Source: Acidobacteriota bacterium | GTDB taxonomy: Bacteria > Actinomycetota > Acidimicrobiia > ATN3 | Direction: 5' to 3' | Assembly (NCBI GenBank): GCA_003577105.1 | Contig: QEUQ01000006.1 | Location: forward strand, 1-64,000 | Length of the DNA stretch: 64,000 nt | Part shown: positions 20,173 through 28,302 of the stretch, one piece after another | How the letters are laid out: each line of letters begins with the position of its first letter | How positions within the stretch are numbered: position 1 is the first letter of the stretch | Program-made: the position numbers and the translations under genes | Notes under the pieces: generated by a model | The model's database searches: none | What the model saw: the letters and a program-made list of their open reading frames with translations, nothing else | Told to the model about the DNA's origin: nothing

Positions 20173-21521
20173 CGGTCCACGTCCCCCATCACCGGATCCG
20201 TGCTGGCAATCACGGCTACGGCATCGGCGAGCAGGCCGCCTTCCATCATGGGCGCTAGGCCTTGGAGATTCGCAAACGACGGTGCTCTCACGTGCAAGCG
20301 CCAGGGTTTCGAGGATCCACTTGAGACGAGATAGTTCGCGATCTCTCCTCTCGGGGACTCGATCGCGCAGTAAACCTCACCCGCAGGGACTTTGTATCCC
20401 TCGGTGAAGATCTTGAAGTGATGAATCAGTGCTTCCATTGATTCGTCAATCCGAATTCGGGGTGGCGGAGTGACCTTCTTGTCCTGACTCCGATAGTCAC
20501 CTTCGGGCATTCGGTCGAGAACTTGCTTGACGATCTTGATGCTCTCTCGCATCTCGCCCACACGGACCTTGTAGCGGTCAAAGACGTCGCCGTTTGTGCC
20601 GGTTATGACATCGAAGTCATACGTCTCATAACCGCAGTAGGGTTGGTCGACGCGAAGATCCCAAGCCTTGCCCGCTGCTCGCAGTATCGGACCGGTCAGG
20701 CCGAGCGCGTAGCACTGCTCGACCGTAACGGAGCCGACGCCAATAGTCCGCTCACGCCAAATGGGGTTCTCCGTGAGCAGTTCTTCGTATTCGTCGATGT
20801 GCGCGGGAAAAGTCTCGACGATCTTCGCGACGTCTGATTCCCAGTCAGGCGGAAGGTCCGCAGCCACTCCGCCCGGACGGATGTAATCGTTGTTCATGCG
20901 AAGCCCCGAGCACTTCTCAAAGAAGCTCAAGATCTCTTCTCGCTCGCGGAACCCATAGATCATCATCGAGATGGCCCCCAGGTCCATGCCCTGGGTGGCA
21001 AGCGAAACCAGATGAGACGAGATCCGGTTTAGCTCAGCCATCAGCACCCTAATGGCCGTAGCTCTGGGAGGAATTTCGAGGTCGAGTAGCTTTTCGACAG
21101 TCAGCGCCCAGCAGAGCTCGTTGCTCATCGGGGCGAGATAGTCCATGCGGGTCACGTTGGTCGCGCCCTGCGTGAAGGTCAGAGTCTCCGCCGTCTTCTC
21201 CATGCCTGTGTGCAGATAGCCAATGACTGGTTTGACCCTGACAACGGTCTCGGCATCGAGCTCAAGCATCAGCCGCAGAACTCCGTGCGTCGACGGGTGC
21301 TGGGGACCCATATTGATGATCATCGTCTCGTCGTCATCGCTGACGTCGGACCATGGTTCGTTGGTCATCACGGCCTTGCGGGCACCTGCTGCGTTGCCTT
21401 TCTCGTAGGCAAGCTCAAGGCTGCCGGTCTCGTCGCGCCCGCGCATCTTCTGCGCACCTTCATCGGTGCGAGCGCGATCTGCCTCCGCGGCGATTCCTTC
21501 GAGTTCCACTTGCTCAGGCAC
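20169..21521 (-). CDS. nuoD: NADH-quinone oxidoreductase subunit D
   Basis: This 450-residue 49-kDa-type subunit lines the quinone site with NuoB. Typical motifs are NMGPQHPSTHGVLR, GYLHTGMEKTAE, and the C-terminal DPVMGDVDR end, which matches the family terminus. The first 60-65 residues are a charged extension not typical of NuoD, so the true start may lie further in, for example near MTNEPWSDV. It starts 12 bp after the nuoC stop. Confidence 0.94.
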   Translation of the reverse strand: MPEQVELEGIAAEADRARTDEGAQKMRGRDETGSLELAYEKGNAAGARKAVMTNEPWSDVSDDDETMIINMGPQHPSTHGVLRLMLELDAETVVRVKPVIGYLHTGMEKTAETLTFTQGATNVTRMDYLAPMSNELCWALTVEKLLDLEIPPRATAIRVLMAELNRISSHLVSLATQGMDLGAISMMIYGFREREEILSFFEKCSGLRMNNDYIRPGGVAADLPPDWESDVAKIVETFPAHIDEYEELLTENPIWRERTIGVGSVTVEQCYALGLTGPILRAAGKAWDLRVDQPYCGYETYDFDVITGTNGDVFDRYKVRVGEMRESIKIVKQVLDRMPEGDYRSQDKKVTPPPRIRIDESMEALIHHFKIFTEGYKVPAGEVYCAIESPRGEIANYLVSSGSSKPWRLHVRAPSFANLQGLAPMMEGGLLADAVAVIASTDPVMGDVDR

Positions 21522-21533
21522 CGGTCACCACCA

Positions 21534-22076
21534 CTACTGCGGCCTCGGCGCGCCGGAAAACTGAACCGGAATTGCCCCAACTGCGAAATCCTTCCTCAGG
21601 GGATGTCCACTCCAGTCGTCCGGCATGAGAATCCTGCTCAGCTCTGGATGGCCGGTGAACTCGATGCCAAACATGTCGAACGCCTCCCGCTCGAACCAGT
21701 TGGCACCGGGCCAAACCGCGCACACGCTTGGGCACACCGGCGCTTCACCGTCGACGCCAATCCGAACCCTTAGGCGCGCGCCGTACGAGCAGGAGATCAA
21801 GTTCACGACAACTTCGAAGCGAGTTCCCAGAGCTGATCCCGCCTCGTAACCCTGATAGTCAACCCCGCACATGTCGACGAGACTCTCGAAACCGGCCTCT
21901 TTCAGCTGTACGGCAACTTCCGCCCATGCTGCTGCGTCGATCGCAATGACAGCCTGCCCGTATTGATCAACTCGCTCGGCTCCGGAAATGCGCGCGAGAA
22001 CGGCACCAAGCTCATCCGGCAATCCTTGCGCCTCTCCGAGCTTGTTATTTTCTTCACGAGCTTCGCTCTTGGACAT
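21534..22076 (-). CDS. nuoC: NADH-quinone oxidoreductase subunit C
   Basis: This 180-residue 30-kDa-type subunit has the diagnostic sequence WFEREAFDMFGIEFTGHPELSRILMPDDWSGHPLRKDF in its C-terminal half (from about residue 125; the ERE..DMFGI and GHPLRKD parts are the signature). The N-terminal 20 residues are charged and variable. It is a separate gene rather than the NuoCD fusion of enterobacteria. A 44-bp gap separates it from nuoB. Confidence 0.95.
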   Translation of the reverse strand: MSKSEAREENNKLGEAQGLPDELGAVLARISGAERVDQYGQAVIAIDAAAWAEVAVQLKEAGFESLVDMCGVDYQGYEAGSALGTRFEVVVNLISCSYGARLRVRIGVDGEAPVCPSVCAVWPGANWFEREAFDMFGIEFTGHPELSRILMPDDWSGHPLRKDFAVGAIPVQFSGAPRPQ

Positions 22077-22120
22077 CGAGTCCTGTCTCTTTCCCTTGCT
22101 GATCAGCGGTTATGGCGCCG

Positions 22121-22627
22121 CTACGCCGGTTTCACCTCCAACGCCGGACCTGTCCGGCGCCGAAGCAGTTCGTCGTTTCGAATCATTTCGTGGAGTGTCA
22201 GAATCCCGTTGATGAGTGACTCCGGCCCCGGCGGGCAGCCGGGGACGTAGACATCTACGGGCACGATCGTGTCAACTCCTTGAACTAGCGCATAGTTATT
22301 GAACATGCCGCCGCTCGATGCACACGCACCCATCGAGATCACCCATTTGGGCTCGGGCATCTGGTCATAGATCTGACGCAAGACCGGTGCCATCTTTTGG
22401 CTGACGCGCCCCGCGACGATCATCAGATCGGCCTGGCGCGGGCTGGCCCGAAAGACCTCCATGCCAAACCTGCTGAGGTCGTAGTGCGCAGCTCCCGTCG
22501 CCATCATCTCGATAGCGCAGCAGGCGAGGCCAAATGTCGCCGGCCAGACCGAATTCCTCCGGGCCCAATTGACGAGCTTCTCGATCTGCACCGTGAGGAA
22601 AGTGGCAGGGATCTGGTCGAGTCCCAC
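22121..22627 (-). CDS. nuoB: NADH-quinone oxidoreductase subunit B (cluster N2)
   Basis: This 168-residue subunit carries the terminal [4Fe-4S] cluster N2. The tandem cysteines are in [12 protein letters not shown], with the remaining ligands in MGACASSGG and [10 protein letters not shown]. This is the electron exit to menaquinone. It abuts the nuoA stop directly, with no spacer. Confidence 0.97.
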   Translation of the reverse strand: MGLDQIPATFLTVQIEKLVNWARRNSVWPATFGLACCAIEMMATGAAHYDLSRFGMEVFRASPRQADLMIVAGRVSQKMAPVLRQIYDQMPEPKWVISMGACASSGGMFNNYALVQGVDTIVPVDVYVPGCPPGPESLINGILTLHEMIRNDELLRRRTGPALEVKPA

Positions 22628-23062
22628 TCAGGCCGCCTTCTCTGCTTCGTGCGCGGCATCGGGCTCACTCGCACTGCGCGAGCCGACGAGCAACGCGCGC
22701 CTAGGAGCCCAGTCGAGTACTCCCTCGCGCCAGATGTATGCATAAGCGCCAAGGAGAATCAATAAGAAGACTGCCATCTCGACGAACCCAAAAACGCCTA
22801 GTCGGCCGTACGCGACCGCCCATGGGTACATGAAGACGATCTCGATATCGAAGAGTATGAAAAGCATGGCGACCATGTAGAACCGGACGGGAAAGCGCTC
22901 GGGTGGTTCCTTGTCCGCGACGATCCCGCACTCGTAGGGCTCGAGCTTGGTTCGGGTGGGTCGCCTCGGTGCAAGGAACTTGGAGACGAACATTGAGACG
23001 CCACCGAAGAGTGCTCCGACGACGAGCATCATTAGAATTGGCAGGTAATCGGCGATCGTCAA
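22628..23062 (-). CDS. nuoA: NADH-quinone oxidoreductase subunit A
   Basis: This is a three-helix subunit of about 144 residues. The signature YECGIVADKEPPERFPVRFYMVAMLFILFDIE spans the end of the first loop and helix 2 (ECG, RF..RFY and the FDIE acidic residues). I place the start at a TTG (23060-23062) preceded by GGAG; the resulting protein begins LTIADYLPILMML, which fits the family. A further in-frame TTG at 23131 would add 23 unlikely residues. It is the first nuo gene, 142 bp after the menJ-like stop. Confidence 0.93.
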   Translation of the reverse strand: MTIADYLPILMMLVVGALFGGVSMFVSKFLAPRRPTRTKLEPYECGIVADKEPPERFPVRFYMVAMLFILFDIEIVFMYPWAVAYGRLGVFGFVEMAVFLLILLGAYAYIWREGVLDWAPRRALLVGSRSASEPDAAHEAEKAA

Positions 23063-23204
23063 GGCGCAGCGATCTCCAGTCTCGGCGGGAGTTGAATTGG
23101 AAGCGTAGGGTCGCGTGCGACCCGCCCGCAAACCGATTGCTGTACCGAATTTTGCCAGCTACTACGCGGTCCAGCGGTCATTCCGAAATCTGGGCGCAGG
23201 TCGT

Positions 23205-24455
23205 CTACCGCTTGCCCGGGAGCAAGGTCCCGAGGCGCTCAATGACGTAGTAGGCCCGCGACGTGACCCGCTTGTCAGCTGGATCTCCGAGGTGGGCAAG
23301 AACCATTAGCACCCACTGCATGAACGGCTTAGAGCGCATCCCCACGCTTCCCAGAAAACCCATGATTCGCGGATTTCCTATCAGTGCAGCGAAGATTCGC
23401 CCGGCTTTGTAGTAGCCGCCGTACATCGAATATACGCGTTCGGAGTAGCGGGCGATCTCCAGCCCGTTGCCGGTTCGCAGAGCTCGGCTCATCAACTCTG
23501 CCGCCACCTCGGCGGTCTCCATGGCGTAAGCAATTCCCTCGCCGTTGAAGGGGCTGATCGCGCCAGCGGCATCGCCGATCAGTACCCAGTTGCTCCCCGC
23601 ACGAGGACGGACCGAGATCCCCATAGGGAGCTTGCCACCACGCTCCGGCCCAAGGCTGTCCTCGGCTTCGAAGTCCCACGACGGTCCCGCCTGCGCGACG
23701 AAGGCCTCCATGAGCTTGGACGTGTTGACATCTTTCCAATCCCGATACGTCGACAAGAGACCGGCGCCGACGTTGACTGTGCCGTCGGCCATGGGGAAGA
23801 CCCAGCCGTAAGCGGGAAGCGAATCTTCACCGTGGTACAGATCGAGATGGCTCTCCATCCACTCATCGGTGTCTCGCGGGCTGCGGAAGTAGGCTCGAGC
23901 TGCAAGACCCATCGGGTACGAGCGGTCACGCCTCGCGCCCAATGCCCTGCCGAATCGGGAAAGCGATCCGTCAGCTACGACCACGAAGCGTGCCCGCACC
24001 TCAATCTCGCCGTCCGCGTCTTTGGCTACCGCCCCTTTCAGTAGTCCGTCTTCGTAGAGAGGGGAGACCGCCTCGGTAGCCTCCCGGATCTCGGCGCCGA
24101 GATCCCTGGCGTAGTTGGCGATGTCGAGGTCGAGGATTCTTCGAGGCACGGTCATGCCATAGCTCGGGTAGATCGAATGCTCCGGCCACTCGAGCTCGAG
24201 CGAATGCCCGAAGCCGCACGCCCGGAGCCCTCGGACTCGGTGATACCCATCGAGCTTTGATTCCATTCCAATGTCAAGCAGCGCCTTGACTGAACGCGGA
24301 GTCAGACCGTCGCCGCAGACCTTCTCGCGCGGGTATCGCTTCTTCTCGAGAAGGAGTACATCGTGGCCTTCGCGAGCGAGCCGGCCCGCCGCGGCGCATC
24401 CCCCCGGACCGCCGCCAACGACCAGTACGTCTGATTTCTCGGTTCGCTTCGACAT
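23205..24455 (-). CDS. Geranylgeranyl reductase family flavoprotein (MenJ-like)
   Basis: This 416-residue FAD-dependent oxidoreductase has an N-terminal dinucleotide fold (VLVVGGGPGGCAAAGRLA), the family motif YPREKVCGDGLTPRSV, and the second FAD motif GDAAGAISPFNGEGI at about residue 290. Actinobacterial members placed beside nuoA are thought to saturate one or more isoprene units of menaquinone, like mycobacterial MenJ. That role fits here, directly upstream of nuoA, but archaeal-lipid-type prenyl reduction is the alternative. No metal or haem site is present. The C-terminal 100 residues are helical and carry no second domain. Confidence 0.85.
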   Translation of the reverse strand: MSKRTEKSDVLVVGGGPGGCAAAGRLAREGHDVLLLEKKRYPREKVCGDGLTPRSVKALLDIGMESKLDGYHRVRGLRACGFGHSLELEWPEHSIYPSYGMTVPRRILDLDIANYARDLGAEIREATEAVSPLYEDGLLKGAVAKDADGEIEVRARFVVVADGSLSRFGRALGARRDRSYPMGLAARAYFRSPRDTDEWMESHLDLYHGEDSLPAYGWVFPMADGTVNVGAGLLSTYRDWKDVNTSKLMEAFVAQAGPSWDFEAEDSLGPERGGKLPMGISVRPRAGSNWVLIGDAAGAISPFNGEGIAYAMETAEVAAELMSRALRTGNGLEIARYSERVYSMYGGYYKAGRIFAALIGNPRIMGFLGSVGMRSKPFMQWVLMVLAHLGDPADKRVTSRAYYVIERLGTLLPGKR

Positions 24456-24513
24456 CAGGCTATGAAGTCTGCCCGAGTCCGTAAGACCCCGCTGACTGGT
24501 GTAGACGCGTGAC

Positions 24514-25347
24514 TCAGCCGCCCGCGAGCGTGCGCTCGTATGCGACGACTGCCTCTAGCTCGTCCGGTGAGAGGATGCTCCCAAAAGCCGGCATCGAACC
24601 GCGTGCCGGGTTCTTGTTGGCGCCCCACCCGTCGGGGAAGGCGGCGTTGCCTTTCTTGACAAACTCAACTTGAGAGGCCGCTTCGGGGAAGTCCTTTAGC
24701 AACGTCGTGTTGTTGGCCTTGGAAAGCGGAAGGCCGACACCGCCCTGTCCTGTAGCTCCGTGGCACGCCGCACATTGCTTCTCAAAGACCGCCTTGCCGT
24801 CAGGACCCTTCTTGGAGACATCGGCCCCCGGCTCAGGCAGCGCAGAACCGTCGCACGCGATCAGCTGACCGTCATCACCGACGTTGAGCTTGCCGGCCTG
24901 CCCGCACCTAACGCCGCTTGAGAACTGGCCGAGGTAGACCATGGCAATCACCGGGAGAACAACAAAGGCAAGCACTAGCCACTTCGGCGCTCCGCTGGTG
25001 ACAACCTCCTTGATGCCACCCGCAATCTCGCTCTGATCAGCTTCCGGATATGGCACCTCGCCAACTCCGACGAGATCAATTGCCGGCGCTACAAGAGCCT
25101 TGGCCTCGGCGACAGTGACCTCCCGGGGGGGCGCCGGTGTTGACGCTGGAGGAGTCGCGGGTGAAGCCGGTGATGCCGGTGATGCCTGTGAAGCGACAGC
25201 TTCCTGAGCCGGCTCTTCGGCCGCGCCGCCACCTCCAGCTTCGGCCGTCGGGGTGTCAGCCGCTTCGCCGCCCTCGTCGTCGCCACCCTCCGACTTGGAG
25301 CGTGCGGCCTGCGAGCGCTTCAGCAGATGCTCGGGGATCTCTACCAT
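24514..25347 (-). CDS. Membrane-anchored monohaem cytochrome c, CcoP-like, with PEHLLKRS tag
   Basis: This 277-residue protein starts with MVEIPEHLLKRSQAAR, then a low-complexity Ala/Pro/Glu linker (about 20-95). One transmembrane helix follows (WLVLAFVVLPVIAMVYLG, about 140-160). The C-terminal cytochrome c domain has haem motif CAACH and a likely Met ligand in GSMPAFG. It lies 15 bp after the CcoN-CcoO-like gene, in the place of CcoP, but has one haem instead of two. The same N-terminal tag opens the bc-complex subunit IV at 32208. The protein probably takes electrons from the bc complex or hands them on; the partner is inferred. Confidence 0.85.
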   Translation of the reverse strand: MVEIPEHLLKRSQAARSKSEGGDDEGGEAADTPTAEAGGGGAAEEPAQEAVASQASPASPASPATPPASTPAPPREVTVAEAKALVAPAIDLVGVGEVPYPEADQSEIAGGIKEVVTSGAPKWLVLAFVVLPVIAMVYLGQFSSGVRCGQAGKLNVGDDGQLIACDGSALPEPGADVSKKGPDGKAVFEKQCAACHGATGQGGVGLPLSKANNTTLLKDFPEAASQVEFVKKGNAAFPDGWGANKNPARGSMPAFGSILSPDELEAVVAYERTLAGG

Positions 25348-25362
25348 GGCGAAGGGGCTCCT

Positions 25363-27360
25363 CTATTTCAGAGTGGACAGATAGCTGACGAGGTTCTGCA
25401 TCTCTTCGTCTGAGAGATGTGAATACGAGGGCATCACCGACCAGTCGGCGGTCTCGTGCGGATCCTTCAGATGCGCTATGAGGGCATCGGCATCTTTGGT
25501 TCCGTCGCGGCCGGCAAAGTGGGTTAGGTCAGGTCCGATACGACGGGTACCCATCATCTGGGGGTCGTCAAACGCGTAGTCGCCGGGAACGGAAACGGCA
25601 CCGAGATATGCGTCGGCCTCGACGGGGCGGACTACCTGAGTATGGCAATTCCAACAACCCTCTCTCGCATAGATCAGACGCCCCTTGGCCTCGGGAGTAT
25701 CGAGATTTGGAGCCGCTACCTGGCGTTCGTTGCCCAGCTTCGTCGGAGTCGTGAAGCTCTCGTTGGCGACTGGCAATGAGACCGCAAGCCACAGCCCCAA
25801 GCCGAAAATGACCGCTGATGCAACAAGTACCGCGGGTGCACTCTCTCTCTTCTCGCCCTCGCCGGCATCATCAAATGGCACAAGCCGCTCGCGTGCACCA
25901 AGCTCGCCCCCCATGACGGTTCGCACCAGGTTTGTGAGGAAGACCAGCGCTGCCACGGCGACAATTGCGATTCCAACCACGCGCATAGTGGAGAACCACC
26001 TGAGCGGTTCGGCGACTCCTTGCCAAGCTGACCCAGTGACGACGGGTTTGGCATTGGTCGCGCCCGCCTGCCAAATGAATCCTGTTACGGCGCCACCGAC
26101 CCAGGCCCCGGCCGCCAAAGTGACAACGCCTACGACCGTCAGGCCCAAATGCCAGTTGGCCAAGCTCGTCGAGACCCACTGACGGCCCGTCACCCTCGGG
26201 ATCACCTCGTAAACGGATCCAGCAGCCCAGCACGAGAGGCCACCAATCAAGAGCAGTTCCGTATTGCCGAGTAGGAAGTCGGTCAGTCCGACGATCTGCT
26301 GGCTACTGCGGAGCGCGCCGAGAGGCATCATCAGCGAGTAGAGAAAGAGGAGTCCCCCGCCGGCCACGAAGAACCTGACAGGGACCGAGCGCCCGACAGT
26401 TCCCCAGCGCCCCTTGAGGCTTCTGCTCAAGTTTGAGAGAACGGTCCACACCGGAATCGCACTCACGATCGAGAAGGCTATGGCGATCGACTGGAGGCTC
26501 TCCTGCCCTGGACCAAAGATGCCGCGAATCTGCCCTGTGAATACCCAGAAGATCACTAGCGACCAAAAACCCACCATGGCAATCCGGCGAGAATAGAGCG
26601 GGGCACCGGCGATCTTTGGAATGAAGTAGTAGACAGCGCCAATCCCCGCTGCGAGCAGCCAGAGGCCTGCGACGTTCTGCGCATAGAAATTGGCCTGCGT
26701 TGACTGCCCAACACCCGCGTAAATCGGGAGGTTCGCCGCGACAATCATTATCGGAAGGGCTATGACAGCGAGACCGAAGTACCAGAGCGACGGATAGATT
26801 TGCGGTTCGGCCCGCTTAAGGATTGTGCCCACGACGGCCGCGGCAGTAACCAGGGACGAAATCACCAAGACTGCCGCAATGTAAATGGGGAACTCGAGAA
26901 ACTGCTGCCCTCCCCCAAAGCCAGCTCCTATCGCGCATATACCCGCTAGCGTGCCAAGGAACCAAAGCAGCGCGTTTCCCTTCAATGCGGCCTCAGCAAC
27001 GAGTGACGTACCGCAAAGCCTAGGAACGACGTAAATCGCTGCGGCGGTCAAAGCCATCGAAAGCCAGCCATAGAGGATCGCATCGAGGAACATCGATTGC
27101 GCTCGCCCATACGCGAGGAATGACAGCCCACCTAGCAAGTCCGGATAGATCAGCTGTGCGGCAGCTAGAAATCCGATGACAGCCCCGACTGCCAGCCAGA
27201 TCCCCGAGAGGACCAAATACAGCTTGGCCGCCGAATCACCGCGGCTGCCGCTGTCGGAGTTTGAGGACTCACTCACTTCGGGTTCTTCAGTCAATGCTCG
27301 CCCCTCAATTTCTGGAACGCGACATGAAATCGCTGCGGCGTCGGAGCTCCAAAGGCCCAC
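25363..27360 (-). CDS. CcoN-like subunit lacking all haem/Cu ligands, fused to CcoO-type cytochrome c
   Basis: This 665-residue fusion has an N-terminal part (about 45-490) that aligns throughout with cbb3 oxidase subunit I: GRAQSMFLDAILYGWL for GRLRPLHTNAVIFAFG, NFYAQNVAGLWLLAAGIG for WWYGHNAVGFFLTAGFLG. By my alignment F91, Q228, I278/R279, N366 and E368 replace the six His ligands of haem b, haem b3 and CuB, and W272 replaces the cross-linked Tyr. The only His before residue 570 is H404. The C-terminal part is CcoO-like with CWNCH at 570-574, TQVVRP after it, and a Met ligand in SVMPSY. It cannot be an oxygen reductase by known chemistry. GTG at 27360 follows AGGAG; TTG at 27294 is an alternative start. 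Confidence 0.88.
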   Translation of the reverse strand: MGLWSSDAAAISCRVPEIEGRALTEEPEVSESSNSDSGSRGDSAAKLYLVLSGIWLAVGAVIGFLAAAQLIYPDLLGGLSFLAYGRAQSMFLDAILYGWLSMALTAAAIYVVPRLCGTSLVAEAALKGNALLWFLGTLAGICAIGAGFGGGQQFLEFPIYIAAVLVISSLVTAAAVVGTILKRAEPQIYPSLWYFGLAVIALPIMIVAANLPIYAGVGQSTQANFYAQNVAGLWLLAAGIGAVYYFIPKIAGAPLYSRRIAMVGFWSLVIFWVFTGQIRGIFGPGQESLQSIAIAFSIVSAIPVWTVLSNLSRSLKGRWGTVGRSVPVRFFVAGGGLLFLYSLMMPLGALRSSQQIVGLTDFLLGNTELLLIGGLSCWAAGSVYEVIPRVTGRQWVSTSLANWHLGLTVVGVVTLAAGAWVGGAVTGFIWQAGATNAKPVVTGSAWQGVAEPLRWFSTMRVVGIAIVAVAALVFLTNLVRTVMGGELGARERLVPFDDAGEGEKRESAPAVLVASAVIFGLGLWLAVSLPVANESFTTPTKLGNERQVAAPNLDTPEAKGRLIYAREGCWNCHTQVVRPVEADAYLGAVSVPGDYAFDDPQMMGTRRIGPDLTHFAGRDGTKDADALIAHLKDPHETADWSVMPSYSHLSDEEMQNLVSYLSTLK

Positions 27361-27444
27361 GAAACGCTCCTGCTGCCGCGCCGGGCACTTGGCGCGGGAT
27401 TGTCCTCGTCCGGTGGCGGAAGTGTCAAGAACACCGAACCCTCC

Positions 27445-28302
27445 CTAGGTGCCTGCGTACGAGTGCAAGCCGGCAATCCAAAGGTTGACGGCGTAGAAAT
27501 TCACAAGGATCGCCACCCCTCCGACTATCGCCAGTATTGCCGCGCCCCGCCCGCGCCAGCCTTGCGTCGCTCGAGCATGTAAGTACGCGGCAAATATCAT
27601 CAGAACGATGAAGGACATCGTCTCTTTGGGATCCCAGCCCCAGTAGCGGCCCCAGGCTTGCTCGCCCCAAATCGCTCCAGCGATGACTCCCAGCGTCCAG
27701 ATCGGGAATGCAAACATGATCATTCGGTACGAGGCCTGATCCAGGCGATCCGCGCTCGGCAAGCGCGAGACAAGCCCCCCATCACTGGTGTCCTCGTCTG
27801 CAAAATCTGGATGCCTCGCCTCCCACCGACGCCGAACCAAGTACATGACCTCCAAGATCGCACCAAACAAGAGAAGTGATGCCCCGGCCATGACGAGAAA
27901 GACATGAAATGTCAGCCAGTTACTTCGAAGCGCCGGTTGGAGTTCGCCAGGATCGGCGTAAATGACCCAGCCGACCGACATAAGAATCGCCGCGGCGGCA
28001 GCCACATATCCCCCGAGCGCCGTGAGGCCGAACTTGGCCTGACCTACGAACAAGTAGGCGGTGATCAACACGAAGGCCAGCGATGCCGTGAACTCATACA
28101 TGTTCCCCCACGGTGCGTGCTCCGCCGCAAGGGTTCGGGTTATCAGAGAGAGGAGGTGAAGCGCCCATCCCAGCGAGAGAACGGCTGTGGCAAAGACCTT
28201 CCACTTACGCGTGCGCCAGGCGACGAAGCCGAAGTACCCCCCAGCCGCGACGAAGTAGAGGACGAGCGCCGACACGAAAGCTGCGTTTGATGTGCGATTC
28301 AA
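27445..28302 (-). CDS. ccsA: Cytochrome c biogenesis protein CcsA (System II)
   Basis: This is a 285-residue multi-spanning haem handling protein. The start is the TTG that overlaps the resB stop as TTGA, preceded by AAGAAGGCAA; the longer frame upstream is inside resB. The tryptophan-rich WWD signature is present as WGRYWGWDPKETMSF (about residue 215-230), with flanking conserved His residues. With ResB it exports haem and attaches it to apocytochromes outside the membrane. The neighbours are three c-type cytochrome genes it would serve. Confidence 0.93.
   Translation of the reverse strand: MNRTSNAAFVSALVLYFVAAGGYFGFVAWRTRKWKVFATAVLSLGWALHLLSLITRTLAAEHAPWGNMYEFTASLAFVLITAYLFVGQAKFGLTALGGYVAAAAAILMSVGWVIYADPGELQPALRSNWLTFHVFLVMAGASLLLFGAILEVMYLVRRRWEARHPDFADEDTSDGGLVSRLPSADRLDQASYRMIMFAFPIWTLGVIAGAIWGEQAWGRYWGWDPKETMSFIVLMIFAAYLHARATQGWRGRGAAILAIVGGVAILVNFYAVNLWIAGLHSYAGT

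Noticed and set aside
25363-27360. Annotation as a functional cbb3-type cytochrome c oxidase subunit I
   Set aside because: None of the six His ligands is present at the aligned positions. Domain-level similarity alone would mislead.
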